Below are positions 1 through 5,487 of a stretch of DNA of 5,487 nucleotides, piece by piece. Source of the stretch: JALOLG01 sp035557475 (GTDB lineage: Bacteria; Actinomycetota; Acidimicrobiia; Acidimicrobiales; Ilumatobacteraceae); the NCBI GenBank assembly GCA_035557475.1, contig DATMDV010000063.1:1-5487 (forward strand). The letters run 5' to 3'. The notes below the pieces were generated by a model that saw only the letters and a program-made list of their open reading frames with translations, searched no databases and was not told the DNA's origin. Position 1 is the stretch's first letter, and each line of letters opens with the position of its first letter. Made by a program: the position numbers and the translations under genes.

Positions 1-672
1 TTCGACCGGGCGTTCGACTACCCGGGCTTCCTCCCTGCCTACATCCGACCCCTGTTCTGCGAGGGCAAGGGACCGTTCAGATGGGTGGCGCTGTCGGGTG
101 ACCCGGCCGACATCGCGGCCACCGACCGCGCCGTGCTCGAGGAGTTCCCCGACGACGCGCCGCTCGCGAGGTGGATCCAGATGGCTGGCGAACGGGTCGC
201 CTTCCAGGGCCTGCCGGCGCGGATCTGCTGGCTCGGCTACGGCGAACGCCACCGCCTCGGGTTGCGGTTCAACGAGATGGTGCGACGCGGTGAGCTGAGC
301 GCGCCCATCGTCATCGGACGCGATCACCTCGACTCGGGATCGGTCGCGTCGCCGTACCGCGAGACCGAGGCGATGATCGACGGGTCCGACGCGATCGCCG
401 ACTGGCCGCTGCTCAACGCCCTCGTCAACACGTCCTCGGGCGCGACATGGGTGAGCATCCACCACGGCGGCGGGGTCGGCATCGGCCGTTCGATCCACGC
501 CGGCATGGTGTGCGTCGCCGACGGCACCGAGCTCGCCGCGCAGAAACTGGAACGTGTGCTCACGGCCGATCCCGGCACCGGCGTCATGCGCCACGCCGAC
601 GCCGGCTACGACCGGGCCATCGAGGTCGCCGGCGAGCGGGGAGTCCGGATCCCGATGCTGGAGCACGACTGA
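1..672 (+). CDS. hutU: Urocanate hydratase (urocanase), C-terminal part, 5' end outside window
   Basis: Cytosolic enzyme of histidine catabolism that adds water to urocanate to give 4-imidazolone-5-propionate, using tightly bound NAD+ as an electrophile. The reading frame is open from base 1 and the visible 223 residues are the C-terminal 40% or so of a protein that is usually about 550 residues. Strong family signatures are visible: FQGLPARICWLGYGERHRLG at residues 69-88 of the fragment, which carries the conserved active-site-region Cys (C76); IGRDHLDSGSVASP at 105-118; ETEAMIDGSDA at 121-131; and the Gly-rich SIHHGGGVGIG at 152-162. The end, with GVMRHADAGYDRAIE, is typical and looks intact. 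The stop is 1 bp before the GTG of the deformylase-like gene, which suggests co-transcription with it, hutF and hutI. The N-terminal part with the rest of the NAD site, and any hutH, would lie to the left. Identification is very secure. Confidence 0.97.
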   Translation, partial: FDRAFDYPGFLPAYIRPLFCEGKGPFRWVALSGDPADIAATDRAVLEEFPDDAPLARWIQMAGERVAFQGLPARICWLGYGERHRLGLRFNEMVRRGELSAPIVIGRDHLDSGSVASPYRETEAMIDGSDAIADWPLLNALVNTSSGATWVSIHHGGGVGIGRSIHAGMVCVADGTELAAQKLERVLTADPGTGVMRHADAGYDRAIEVAGERGVRIPMLEHD

Positions 673-673
673 C

Positions 674-1249
674 GTGGCAGTGCGCGAGATCCTCACCGTC
701 GGGCACCCAGTGCTCCGCGAGCGCGCCCGGGAAGTGTCGGCCGACGAGCTCGCCGGTCGCGAGATGCAGACGCTGATCGACGATCTGATCGACACGATGC
801 ACGACGCCAACGGAGCGGGCATCGCCGCCCCGCAGATCGGCGTGTCCGTGCGGATCGCGACGATCGAGGTCAACCACAACCCCCGCTACCCGTACAAGCC
901 GCCGATCCCGCTCACGGTCGTCGTCAACCCGGTGATCGAGCCGATCGACGACGAGCAGGTCGAGATCAACGAAGGCTGTCTGTCGGTGCCGAACCTCCGC
1001 GGCAACGTGATGCGCTCGGTCAACATCCGCGTCCGCTCGCTCGACCGGGACGGTGTCGAGCACGACGTGGTCAAGCGCGGGCTCACGGCCGGCACGTACC
1101 AGCATGAATGCGACCACCTCGACGGGATGCTGTTCCTCGACCGCGTCCACGACACCCGATCGCTCACGACGTGGGAGCAGTTCGAGCGCCATCACCGCGA
1201 CGCATTCGTGACCCGCATCACCGAGTTCGTCCGTCGGGTCGGTTCGTGA
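674..1249 (+). CDS. Peptide deformylase family protein located in the hut operon
   Basis: Predicted 191-residue metal-dependent deformylase of the PDF family, which normally removes the formyl group from the N-terminal Met of new proteins. All three family motifs are intact: motif I GAGIAAPQIG (residues 47-56, Gln54), motif II EGCLSVP (100-106, metal ligand Cys102) and motif III QHECDH (143-148, ligands His144 and His148, catalytic Glu145). An insert rich in Pro and Tyr (about 67-80) lies between motifs I and II, and motif II continues NLRG. This resembles the GLRG-type PDFs rather than what I recall of common actinobacterial housekeeping Def. A charged tail (157-191) follows the core. I chose GTG 674: it is 1 bp after the hutU stop, has GGAG at 660-663, and the family homology starts there; the frame is open further upstream but reads as nonsense inside hutU. 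The stop overlaps the hutF start (GTGA). It could be an ordinary Def, or an N-formylglutamate deformylase serving the pathway. Fold assignment is secure, substrate is not. I leave the symbol empty for that reason. Confidence 0.93.
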   Translation: MAVREILTVGHPVLRERAREVSADELAGREMQTLIDDLIDTMHDANGAGIAAPQIGVSVRIATIEVNHNPRYPYKPPIPLTVVVNPVIEPIDDEQVEINEGCLSVPNLRGNVMRSVNIRVRSLDRDGVEHDVVKRGLTAGTYQHECDHLDGMLFLDRVHDTRSLTTWEQFERHHRDAFVTRITEFVRRVGS

Positions 1250-2580
1250 CGACGAGCTACTGGTGCGAGCTGGCGTGGCTCGGCGGCGACACCGTCGCGG
1301 CCGGCGTGACGATCGACGTCGACGGTGACCGCATCACGAGGGTGCAACCCGGCGTGAGCGAGCCGCCGACGACGGCCACCCGCCTCGCCGGCCTCACGCT
1401 GCCGGGCATGGCGAACGCCCACAGCCACGCCTTCCACCGCGTGTTGCGCGGCGCCACCCAGATCGGCGTCGGCTCGTTCTGGACGTGGCGCGAGCAGATG
1501 TACGAGGCAGCCGCGCGCCTGACACCGGAGTCGTACCACCGTCTCGCCAGGGCCGTGTTCGCCGAGATGGCGCTCGCCGGCATCACGTGCGTCGGCGAGT
1601 TCCACTACCTCCACCATGACGTGGGTGGGGTTCCATATGACGATCCCAACGCGATGGGCGCGGCGTTGATCGGCGCTGCCGCGGCCGCCGGCATTCGCAT
1701 CACGTTGCTCGACACCTGCTACCTGCACGGTGGCATCGGCGTCGAGTTGGACCCGGTGCAGCGGCGCTTCGGCGATGGTGATGCGCTCGCCTGGGCGACC
1801 CGCGCGTCGGCTCTCGAATCCCTGTCGTCGGCGACGGCCCGCATCGGCGCCGCGATCCACTCCGTGCGGGCCGTCGATCCCGCCTCGGCGGAGGTCGTTG
1901 GGGCGTGGGCCGCTGACCGCGACGTTCCGCTGCACAGCCACGTCTCCGAGCAGCCGGCGGAGAACGAGCAGTGCGTCGCGGCCTACGGCATCACGCCGGT
2001 CGGCCTGCTCGACCGTCACGGTCTGCTCGGCGAGCGCTTCACCGCCGTCCACGCGACCCACCTCACCGACGCCGACGTCGACGCCCTGGGCGCCAGTCGG
2101 ACGACAGTGTGCCTGTGTTCGACGACCGAACGCGATCTCGCCGACGGCATCGGCCCGGCACGCGCGCTGCGCGACGCCGGGTCGACGCTCGCCCTCGGCT
2201 CCGACTCACACGCCGTGATCGATCTGTTCGAGGAAGCGCGGGCAGTCGAGCACCACGAACGGTTGGCGACCCTCGTGCGCGGCAATCACGACGCCCCGAG
2301 CCTCTTGCGAGCCGCCACCACCAACGGCCACGCCAGCCTCGGCTGGCCGGACGCCGGGCAACTCGCGGTCGGTGCACTCGCCGACCTCTGCACGGTGCGG
2401 CTCGACTCGGTGCGATTGGCCGGCGCCCACCGCGAGCACCTGCTGGAGTCGGTCGTGTTCGCGGCCACCGCGGCCGACGTCGACCACGTCGTGGTGGGCG
2501 GCGAGGTGATCGTCCGCAATGGCACCCACGTGCGCATCGACGTCGCCGCTGAGCTGGCCGGCGCCGCGGAGGCCGTGTGA
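1246..2580 (+). CDS. hutF: Formimidoylglutamate deiminase
   Basis: Zinc amidohydrolase of the five-step histidine pathway that hydrolyses N-formimidoyl-L-glutamate to N-formyl-L-glutamate and ammonia. The 444-residue product has the full length of the family (about 450). Amidohydrolase elements appear in order: NAHSHAF (metal ligands His59, His61), EFHYLHH (118-124, with Tyr121), IHSVRAV (204-210, His205 and Arg208, predicted substrate contacts), HSHVSEQPAENEQ (230-242, ligand His232 and catalytic Glu235), VHATHL (268-273, catalytic His269) and LGSDSHA (317-323, ligand Asp320). As I recall the Pseudomonas aeruginosa HutF residues (His232, Glu235, His269, Asp320), the spacing matches closely. 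One difference is His64, where that enzyme has a Gln after the HSHAF element. The GTG start at 1246 overlaps the upstream stop by 4 bp. No clear Shine-Dalgarno precedes it, so translational coupling is likely. The reading frame extends upstream to 1108, but that part lies inside the deformylase gene and has no family similarity. Confidence 0.96.
   Translation: MTTSYWCELAWLGGDTVAAGVTIDVDGDRITRVQPGVSEPPTTATRLAGLTLPGMANAHSHAFHRVLRGATQIGVGSFWTWREQMYEAAARLTPESYHRLARAVFAEMALAGITCVGEFHYLHHDVGGVPYDDPNAMGAALIGAAAAAGIRITLLDTCYLHGGIGVELDPVQRRFGDGDALAWATRASALESLSSATARIGAAIHSVRAVDPASAEVVGAWAADRDVPLHSHVSEQPAENEQCVAAYGITPVGLLDRHGLLGERFTAVHATHLTDADVDALGASRTTVCLCSTTERDLADGIGPARALRDAGSTLALGSDSHAVIDLFEEARAVEHHERLATLVRGNHDAPSLLRAATTNGHASLGWPDAGQLAVGALADLCTVRLDSVRLAGAHREHLLESVVFAATAADVDHVVVGGEVIVRNGTHVRIDVAAELAGAAEAV
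2568..2572 (+). promoter_or_regulatory. Shine-Dalgarno sequence for hutI
   Basis: GGAGG lies inside the last codons of hutF, 4 nt before the GTG at 2577. The spacing is short, but it favours 2577 over the next in-frame GTG at 2589, which would be 16 nt away. Together with the stop/start overlap it indicates that ribosomes finishing hutF restart on hutI. Confidence 0.55.
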
Positions 2581-3758
2581 CCACCACCGTGGTCGACCAC
2601 GTCGGCGTCCTCGTCACCAATGACGACGCCACGAGCGGAGGCGATGGAGCGCTCGGAATCCTCACCGACGCCCATGTCGTGTTCGACGGTCCTTCCATCG
2701 TCACGGTCGGTACCGGCCGCGCGCCGGCGGCCGACCAGCGGATCGACGCCGGTGGGCGGTGCGTGCTGCCCGGCTTCGTCGACAGCCACACCCATGTCGT
2801 GTTCGCCGGAGACCGCGCGTCGGAGTTCGCGTCGCGGATGGCGGGGCGCCCGTACGAGGCCGGCGGGATCAACGTGACCGTCGGCGCGACGAGAGCCGCG
2901 TCCGACGCCACGTTGCGCTCACTCGCCGCGGCGCGTCGCGACGAGGGCCGCCGGGCCGGGATCACGACGATCGAGATCAAGTCGGGCTACGGCCTGACCG
3001 CGACCGACGAGGCCAGGTGCCTGCGGATCGCCGGTGAGCTCACCGGGGAGACCACGTTCCTCGGTGCCCATGTCGTGCCGCCCGAGTTCGCCGATCGGGC
3101 CGACGACTACGTCGAGCACGTCTGCCGCGAGATGCTTCCGGCGTGCGCGCCGCACGCCCGCTGGATCGACGCGTTCTGCGAGACGGGCGCGTTCGACGCC
3201 GATCAGTGCCGCGCCGTGCTCGACGCCGGCCGTGCCGCCGGGCTCGGCCTGCGGCTCCATGCCAACCAGCTGGGGCCCGGTCCAGGCGTCGCCCTCGCCG
3301 TCGAGATGGAGTGCGCGTCGGCCGACCACTGCACGTACCTCACCGACGCCGATGTCGCGGCGCTGGCCGGCGGATCCACCGTGGCGACGTTCCTACCGGC
3401 GACCGACTTCTCGACACGCCAGCCGTACCCCGACGCCCGGCGGGTCATCGACGCCGGAGGCAAGGTGGCGATCGCGACCAACTGCAACCCTGGATCGAGC
3501 TACACGACGTCGATGTCGTTCTGCATCGCGCTCGCCGTGCGCGACATGCACATGACGCCAGAGGAGGCGATCGCGGCGGCGACCGTCGGCGGCGCGACGG
3601 CACTCCGACGCGACGATGTAGGGCGGATCCGGCCCGGGAGCCGCGCCGACCTCGTCATCCTCGACGCGCCGAGCTTCACCCACCTCGTGTATCGGCCGGG
3701 CGTGCCGCTGATCGCCACCACGATCGAGGCCGGCGAGGTGGTCTGGCAGTCGCCGTAG
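2577..3758 (+). CDS. hutI: Imidazolonepropionase
   Basis: Third enzyme of histidine degradation: hydrolyses 4-imidazolone-5-propionate to N-formimidoyl-L-glutamate, the substrate of the HutF encoded just upstream. The product has 393 residues, close to the usual 400 or so. Visible elements: a small N-terminal beta domain ending in LPGFVDSHTH (64-73, metal ligands His71 and His73), IEIKSGYGL (132-140), GAHVVPPEF (163-171), LHANQLGPGPG (227-237, ligand His228), ADHCTYLTD (249-257, catalytic-type His251), STRQPYPDARR (279-289), TNCNPGSS (301-308) and a C-terminal beta domain around GRIRPGSRADLVILDAP (349-365). The TNCNPG element has Asn302 where HutI proteins normally have the metal-ligand Asp (TDxNPG or SDxNPG); see findings. 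The GTG start at 2577 overlaps the hutF stop by 4 bp and has GGAGG 4 nt upstream. The gene ends the operon, followed by an inverted repeat. Family assignment is very secure; catalytic competence depends on the Asn302 question. Confidence 0.96.
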   Translation: MTTTVVDHVGVLVTNDDATSGGDGALGILTDAHVVFDGPSIVTVGTGRAPAADQRIDAGGRCVLPGFVDSHTHVVFAGDRASEFASRMAGRPYEAGGINVTVGATRAASDATLRSLAAARRDEGRRAGITTIEIKSGYGLTATDEARCLRIAGELTGETTFLGAHVVPPEFADRADDYVEHVCREMLPACAPHARWIDAFCETGAFDADQCRAVLDAGRAAGLGLRLHANQLGPGPGVALAVEMECASADHCTYLTDADVAALAGGSTVATFLPATDFSTRQPYPDARRVIDAGGKVAIATNCNPGSSYTTSMSFCIALAVRDMHMTPEEAIAAATVGGATALRRDDVGRIRPGSRADLVILDAPSFTHLVYRPGVPLIATTIEAGEVVWQSP

Positions 3759-3773
3759 ACCCACCCCACCGTT

Positions 3774-3816
3774 CTGTCTGCTTCAGATTGCCCGTGGCTT
3801 CGTCTGAAGCAGACAG
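3774..3816. terminator. Perfect 14-bp inverted repeat between convergent genes, likely bidirectional terminator
   Basis: CTGTCTGCTTCAGA (3774-3787) and its exact reverse complement TCTGAAGCAGACAG (3803-3816) flank a 15-nt loop, and a T/G pair could lengthen the stem by one. It lies 15 nt after the hutI stop and 11 nt after the end of the DUF899 gene on the other strand, so it could end both transcripts. There is no T tract on either side, so it is not a textbook intrinsic terminator; in high-GC actinobacteria such U-less hairpins are common at gene ends. It could also protect 3' ends or be a protein-binding palindrome. The repeat is seen directly; the role is inferred. Confidence 0.6.
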
Positions 3817-3827
3817 TTCCGGGTGGA

Positions 3828-4571
3828 TCAGGACGCGAAATCGGGCGTTCCCGACCGGGCCGACTCGCTGCGTCCCTTCGGTTCCTCCCATTCCTCCTGC
3901 CGGCCGAGCGCGGTCAGGTCGAGGAAGTAGTAGGAACCACCCGTCGACTCGAGCCCGCGGGCGTACTGCGAGTAGGTGTGGAACACCCGACCGTCGACTT
4001 GGAGGAAGCAGCTCCGACCCGGCATCTCGAACGGTTGGTCGGAGTCGAAGAAGTCCGAACCCATCGCCTCGAACTCTTCCTTGGTGCGGAAGTTGTACTG
4101 CCCGTTGCCGGCCGTCTCGTCGATCGTGACCCCGAAGTCGTAGTTGAAGTCGGTTCCGAATGACGAGTACCAGGGCAGATCCCAACCCTGCAACACCTTC
4201 CAGCGCTCGAGCTTGGCGAGCGGAGCGCGCGACACCATCGCGTAGCTCGTGTCGCGGGTGTGGAGGTGGTCGATGAAGCCCGGCGAGATCTCGACGGTCC
4301 CGGATGTGCAACTCGGGCAACCGTCGTCCCACTCCGGATCGAACATGAAGTGGTAGATGATCAGCTGCCGGCGACCCTCGAACATGTCGATCAGACGCAC
4401 CGGACCGTTCGGGCCGTCGAACACGTAGTCCTTCTCGATCTCGACCATCGGCAGGTTGCGCCGCTCGGTGTTGAGCGCATCGCGCTGCTCGGTCATGTCC
4501 TTCTCTTTGGTGAGCAATGCGGTCCGGGCGGCAAGCCACTCGTCTCGGGTGGCGATCTCGGGAAGGGTCAT
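3828..4571 (-). CDS. DUF899 family thioredoxin-like protein
   Basis: A 247-residue protein of the DUF899 family, which has a thioredoxin-like fold and no established reaction. The N-terminal region (about 1-45) is charged and helical, beginning TLPEIATRDEWLAAR, as is usual for this family. The core follows: DYVFDGPNGPVRLIDMF (48-64), RRQLIIYHFMF (67-77), GCPSCTSGT (84-92) with a CxxC pair (Cys85, Cys88) at the usual redox position, then YAMVSRAPLAKLERWK (110-125), GWDLPWYSSFGTDFNYDFGV (129-148) and FHTYSQYARGLE (197-208), near LDLTALGRQ at the C-terminus. No signal peptide or membrane segment is visible, so it is probably cytosolic. The ATG at 4571 has AAAGGAG 7 nt upstream, the best ribosome site in the window. 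It runs convergent to hutI and 84 bp downstream of the flavoprotein gene on the same strand. A thiol-redox role fits the CPSC motif and a disulfide-reductase neighbour, but that is inference only. Family call is secure, function unknown. Confidence 0.9.
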   Translation of the reverse strand: MTLPEIATRDEWLAARTALLTKEKDMTEQRDALNTERRNLPMVEIEKDYVFDGPNGPVRLIDMFEGRRQLIIYHFMFDPEWDDGCPSCTSGTVEISPGFIDHLHTRDTSYAMVSRAPLAKLERWKVLQGWDLPWYSSFGTDFNYDFGVTIDETAGNGQYNFRTKEEFEAMGSDFFDSDQPFEMPGRSCFLQVDGRVFHTYSQYARGLESTGGSYYFLDLTALGRQEEWEEPKGRSESARSGTPDFAS

Positions 4572-4578
4572 TCGGAGG

Positions 4579-4585
4579 CTCCTTT
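4579..4585 (-). promoter_or_regulatory. Shine-Dalgarno sequence for the DUF899 gene
   Basis: On the minus strand this reads AAAGGAG and sits 7 nt before the ATG whose first base is 4571. Sequence and spacing are near ideal and fix the start codon. It implies independent, efficient translation initiation, unlike the coupled starts in the hut operon. Confidence 0.8.
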
Positions 4586-4655
4586 GCCGTCGGGGCGCGC
4601 GGCGCCCACATCTCTCTGACCGGTTGGCGGACGCAAACTGATCGGCCGGCGGTTG

Positions 4656-5486
4656 CTATTCGGCGGCGTCGACGAGCGCCTCGGCGAGTGCCGGGTGCAC
4701 GAGCAGGCTCTCGACGATGTCGCTGACCTTCAAGTTGGCGGTGACCGCCAGGGCGATGACCGAGATCAGCTCGGCCGCGTGGCGGCCGACGATCGACCCG
4801 CCGAGCACCACCCCGGTGGCCGGGTCGGAGATGATCTTCACGAACCCACGCGAGTCGTTGTTGATCAACGCCTTCGGGGTGGCCGAGAACGGCACCTTGG
4901 TGACCCGGATCTTGCGGCCCATGGCGAATGCGTCGGCCTCGGCCAGGCCGACGTCGGCGATCTCCGGCTCGGTGAAGATGGCGGACGCCGCCTTGTCATA
5001 GTCGAGGTGGCGGTGTTCGCGGGTGTGCAGGCCCATCACGTGCTCGGCGATCTTGCGGCCCTGCATCGCCGCCACCGACGACAGCGGCAGCTTCCCCGAC
5101 ACGTCGCCGGCGGCGTAGATGTGCGGCACGTTGGTGACGCAGTGCTGGTTGACCGGGATGTAGCCGCCGTCGACGTGCACGCCGGCGGCGTCGAGCCCGA
5201 GGCCCTCGCTGTTGGGGACCGAGCCGATGGCGAGGAGGGCGTGGCTGCCGCGCCCGACCCGGCCGTCGTCGCACCGCACCGCGACGCCCGAGTCGTCGAT
5301 GTCGGCGCCGATGGCCCGAGCCCCCTTGAGGAGGTGCACGCCGCGCCGCAGGAACTCGTCCTCGAGCGCGGCGGCCACCTCGGGATCCTTGGTCGGCAGG
5401 ACCTGCTGGCGGCTGACGACGAGGGTGACCTCGGAGCCCAGCGAGCTGAACATGTGCACGAACTCCACGCCCGTCACGCCCGACCC
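4656..5486 (-). CDS. NAD(P)/FAD-dependent class I disulfide reductase family protein (dihydrolipoamide dehydrogenase/LpdA-like), C-terminal part
   Basis: The visible 276 residues are the NAD(P)H-binding domain, central domain and dimerisation domain of a flavoprotein related to dihydrolipoyl dehydrogenase, mycothione reductase and mycobacterial LpdA. The fragment opens with GSGVTGVEF, the GxGxxG nucleotide-binding loop, so the N-terminal FAD domain and the redox CxxxxC, if present, lie beyond the right edge. Further marks are AIGSVPNSEGLGL (about 86-98), the FAD-contacting IYAAGDVSG (123-131), ASVAAMQGR-like SSVAAMQGR (136-144) and, near the end, VHPALAE with His264 and Glu269, the His-Glu dyad that serves as general acid/base in lipoamide and glutathione reductases. 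The second strand of the Rossmann fold ends VTLVVSR (20-26), with no acidic residue where NAD-specific enzymes usually have one, so NADPH use is possible. The V at 5477 in this frame is not the start; the frame is open to the window edge. The substrate cannot be decided from this half: Lpd, a transhydrogenase or a quinone reductase are all possible. Confidence 0.92.
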   Translation of the reverse strand, partial: GSGVTGVEFVHMFSSLGSEVTLVVSRQQVLPTKDPEVAAALEDEFLRRGVHLLKGARAIGADIDDSGVAVRCDDGRVGRGSHALLAIGSVPNSEGLGLDAAGVHVDGGYIPVNQHCVTNVPHIYAAGDVSGKLPLSSVAAMQGRKIAEHVMGLHTREHRHLDYDKAASAIFTEPEIADVGLAEADAFAMGRKIRVTKVPFSATPKALINNDSRGFVKIISDPATGVVLGGSIVGRHAAELISVIALAVTANLKVSDIVESLLVHPALAEALVDAAE

Positions 5487-5487
5487 A

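Noticed and set aside
554..673. Upstream in-frame extension of the deformylase gene
   Set aside because: It lies in another frame inside the hutU 3' end, its translation is low-complexity Ser/Pro/Arg, and PDF homology begins just after GTG 674.
1108..1245. Upstream in-frame extension of hutF
   Set aside because: It overlaps the conserved end of the deformylase gene and reads as Arg/Pro-rich sequence without family similarity; GTG 1246 gives the normal HutF length.
1192..2061. 289-residue open frame on the minus strand
   Set aside because: Antisense to hutF, no recognisable domains, biased composition.
2063..2980. 305-residue open frame on the minus strand
   Set aside because: Antisense to hutF and hutI, very rich in Arg, Pro and Ser, a typical shadow frame in high-GC DNA.
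3143..4129. 328-residue open frame on the plus strand
   Set aside because: Runs across hutI, the intergenic hairpin and the antisense of the DUF899 gene; composition is Arg-rich and no motif is recognisable.
4593..4607. Short GGGCGC / GCGCCC inverted repeat with a 3-nt loop between the flavoprotein and DUF899 genes
   Set aside because: Only 6 bp and entirely G/C in a GC-rich background, with no T tract; chance is a sufficient explanation, though a weak attenuator cannot be excluded.
3676..4611. 311-residue open frame on the minus strand
   Set aside because: A shifted frame over the DUF899 gene, which has clear family motifs in its own frame.
4572..4655. Possible promoter for the DUF899 gene in the 84-bp gap
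   Set aside because: A TTTGCG-like -35 can be seen on the minus strand but no convincing -10 at the right distance.

Overview
The window is high-GC, tightly packed bacterial DNA. It carries most of a histidine-utilisation (hut) operon on the + strand, followed by two convergent genes on the - strand. GC-rich codons, GTG starts, 4-bp stop/start overlaps and actinobacterial-looking HutF, HutI and flavoprotein sequences suggest an actinobacterium. An Acidimicrobiia/Ilumatobacter-like lineage is possible, but that placement is an inference and not firm.

Positions 1-3758 (+ strand) hold four consecutive genes with almost no space between them: the C-terminal part of urocanase (hutU, cut by the left edge), a peptide-deformylase-family protein, formimidoylglutamate deiminase (hutF) and imidazolonepropionase (hutI). 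Junctions are 1 bp, then a GTGA overlap, then a second GTGA overlap, so the set looks like one translationally coupled transcript. Together HutU, HutI and HutF turn urocanate into imidazolonepropionate, N-formimidoylglutamate and N-formylglutamate plus ammonia. The last step, N-formylglutamate to glutamate plus formate, normally needs HutG or an unrelated deformylase/amidohydrolase. No such gene is visible, but a metallo-deformylase of the PDF family sits inside the operon. The idea that it does this job is the most interesting hypothesis here.

Positions 3759-3827 are a short convergent intergenic gap that contains a perfect 14-bp inverted repeat, a likely two-way terminator.

Positions 3828-4571 (- strand) encode a DUF899-type thioredoxin-like protein with a CPSC motif and a good Shine-Dalgarno sequence. 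Positions 4656-5486 (- strand) encode the C-terminal half of a class I flavoprotein disulfide reductase of the dihydrolipoamide dehydrogenase/LpdA type, cut by the right edge. No RNA genes, mobile elements or CRISPR arrays were seen.

Two points deserve checking: the PDF-like gene in the hut operon, and an Asn in HutI where the family's metal-ligand Asp is expected.
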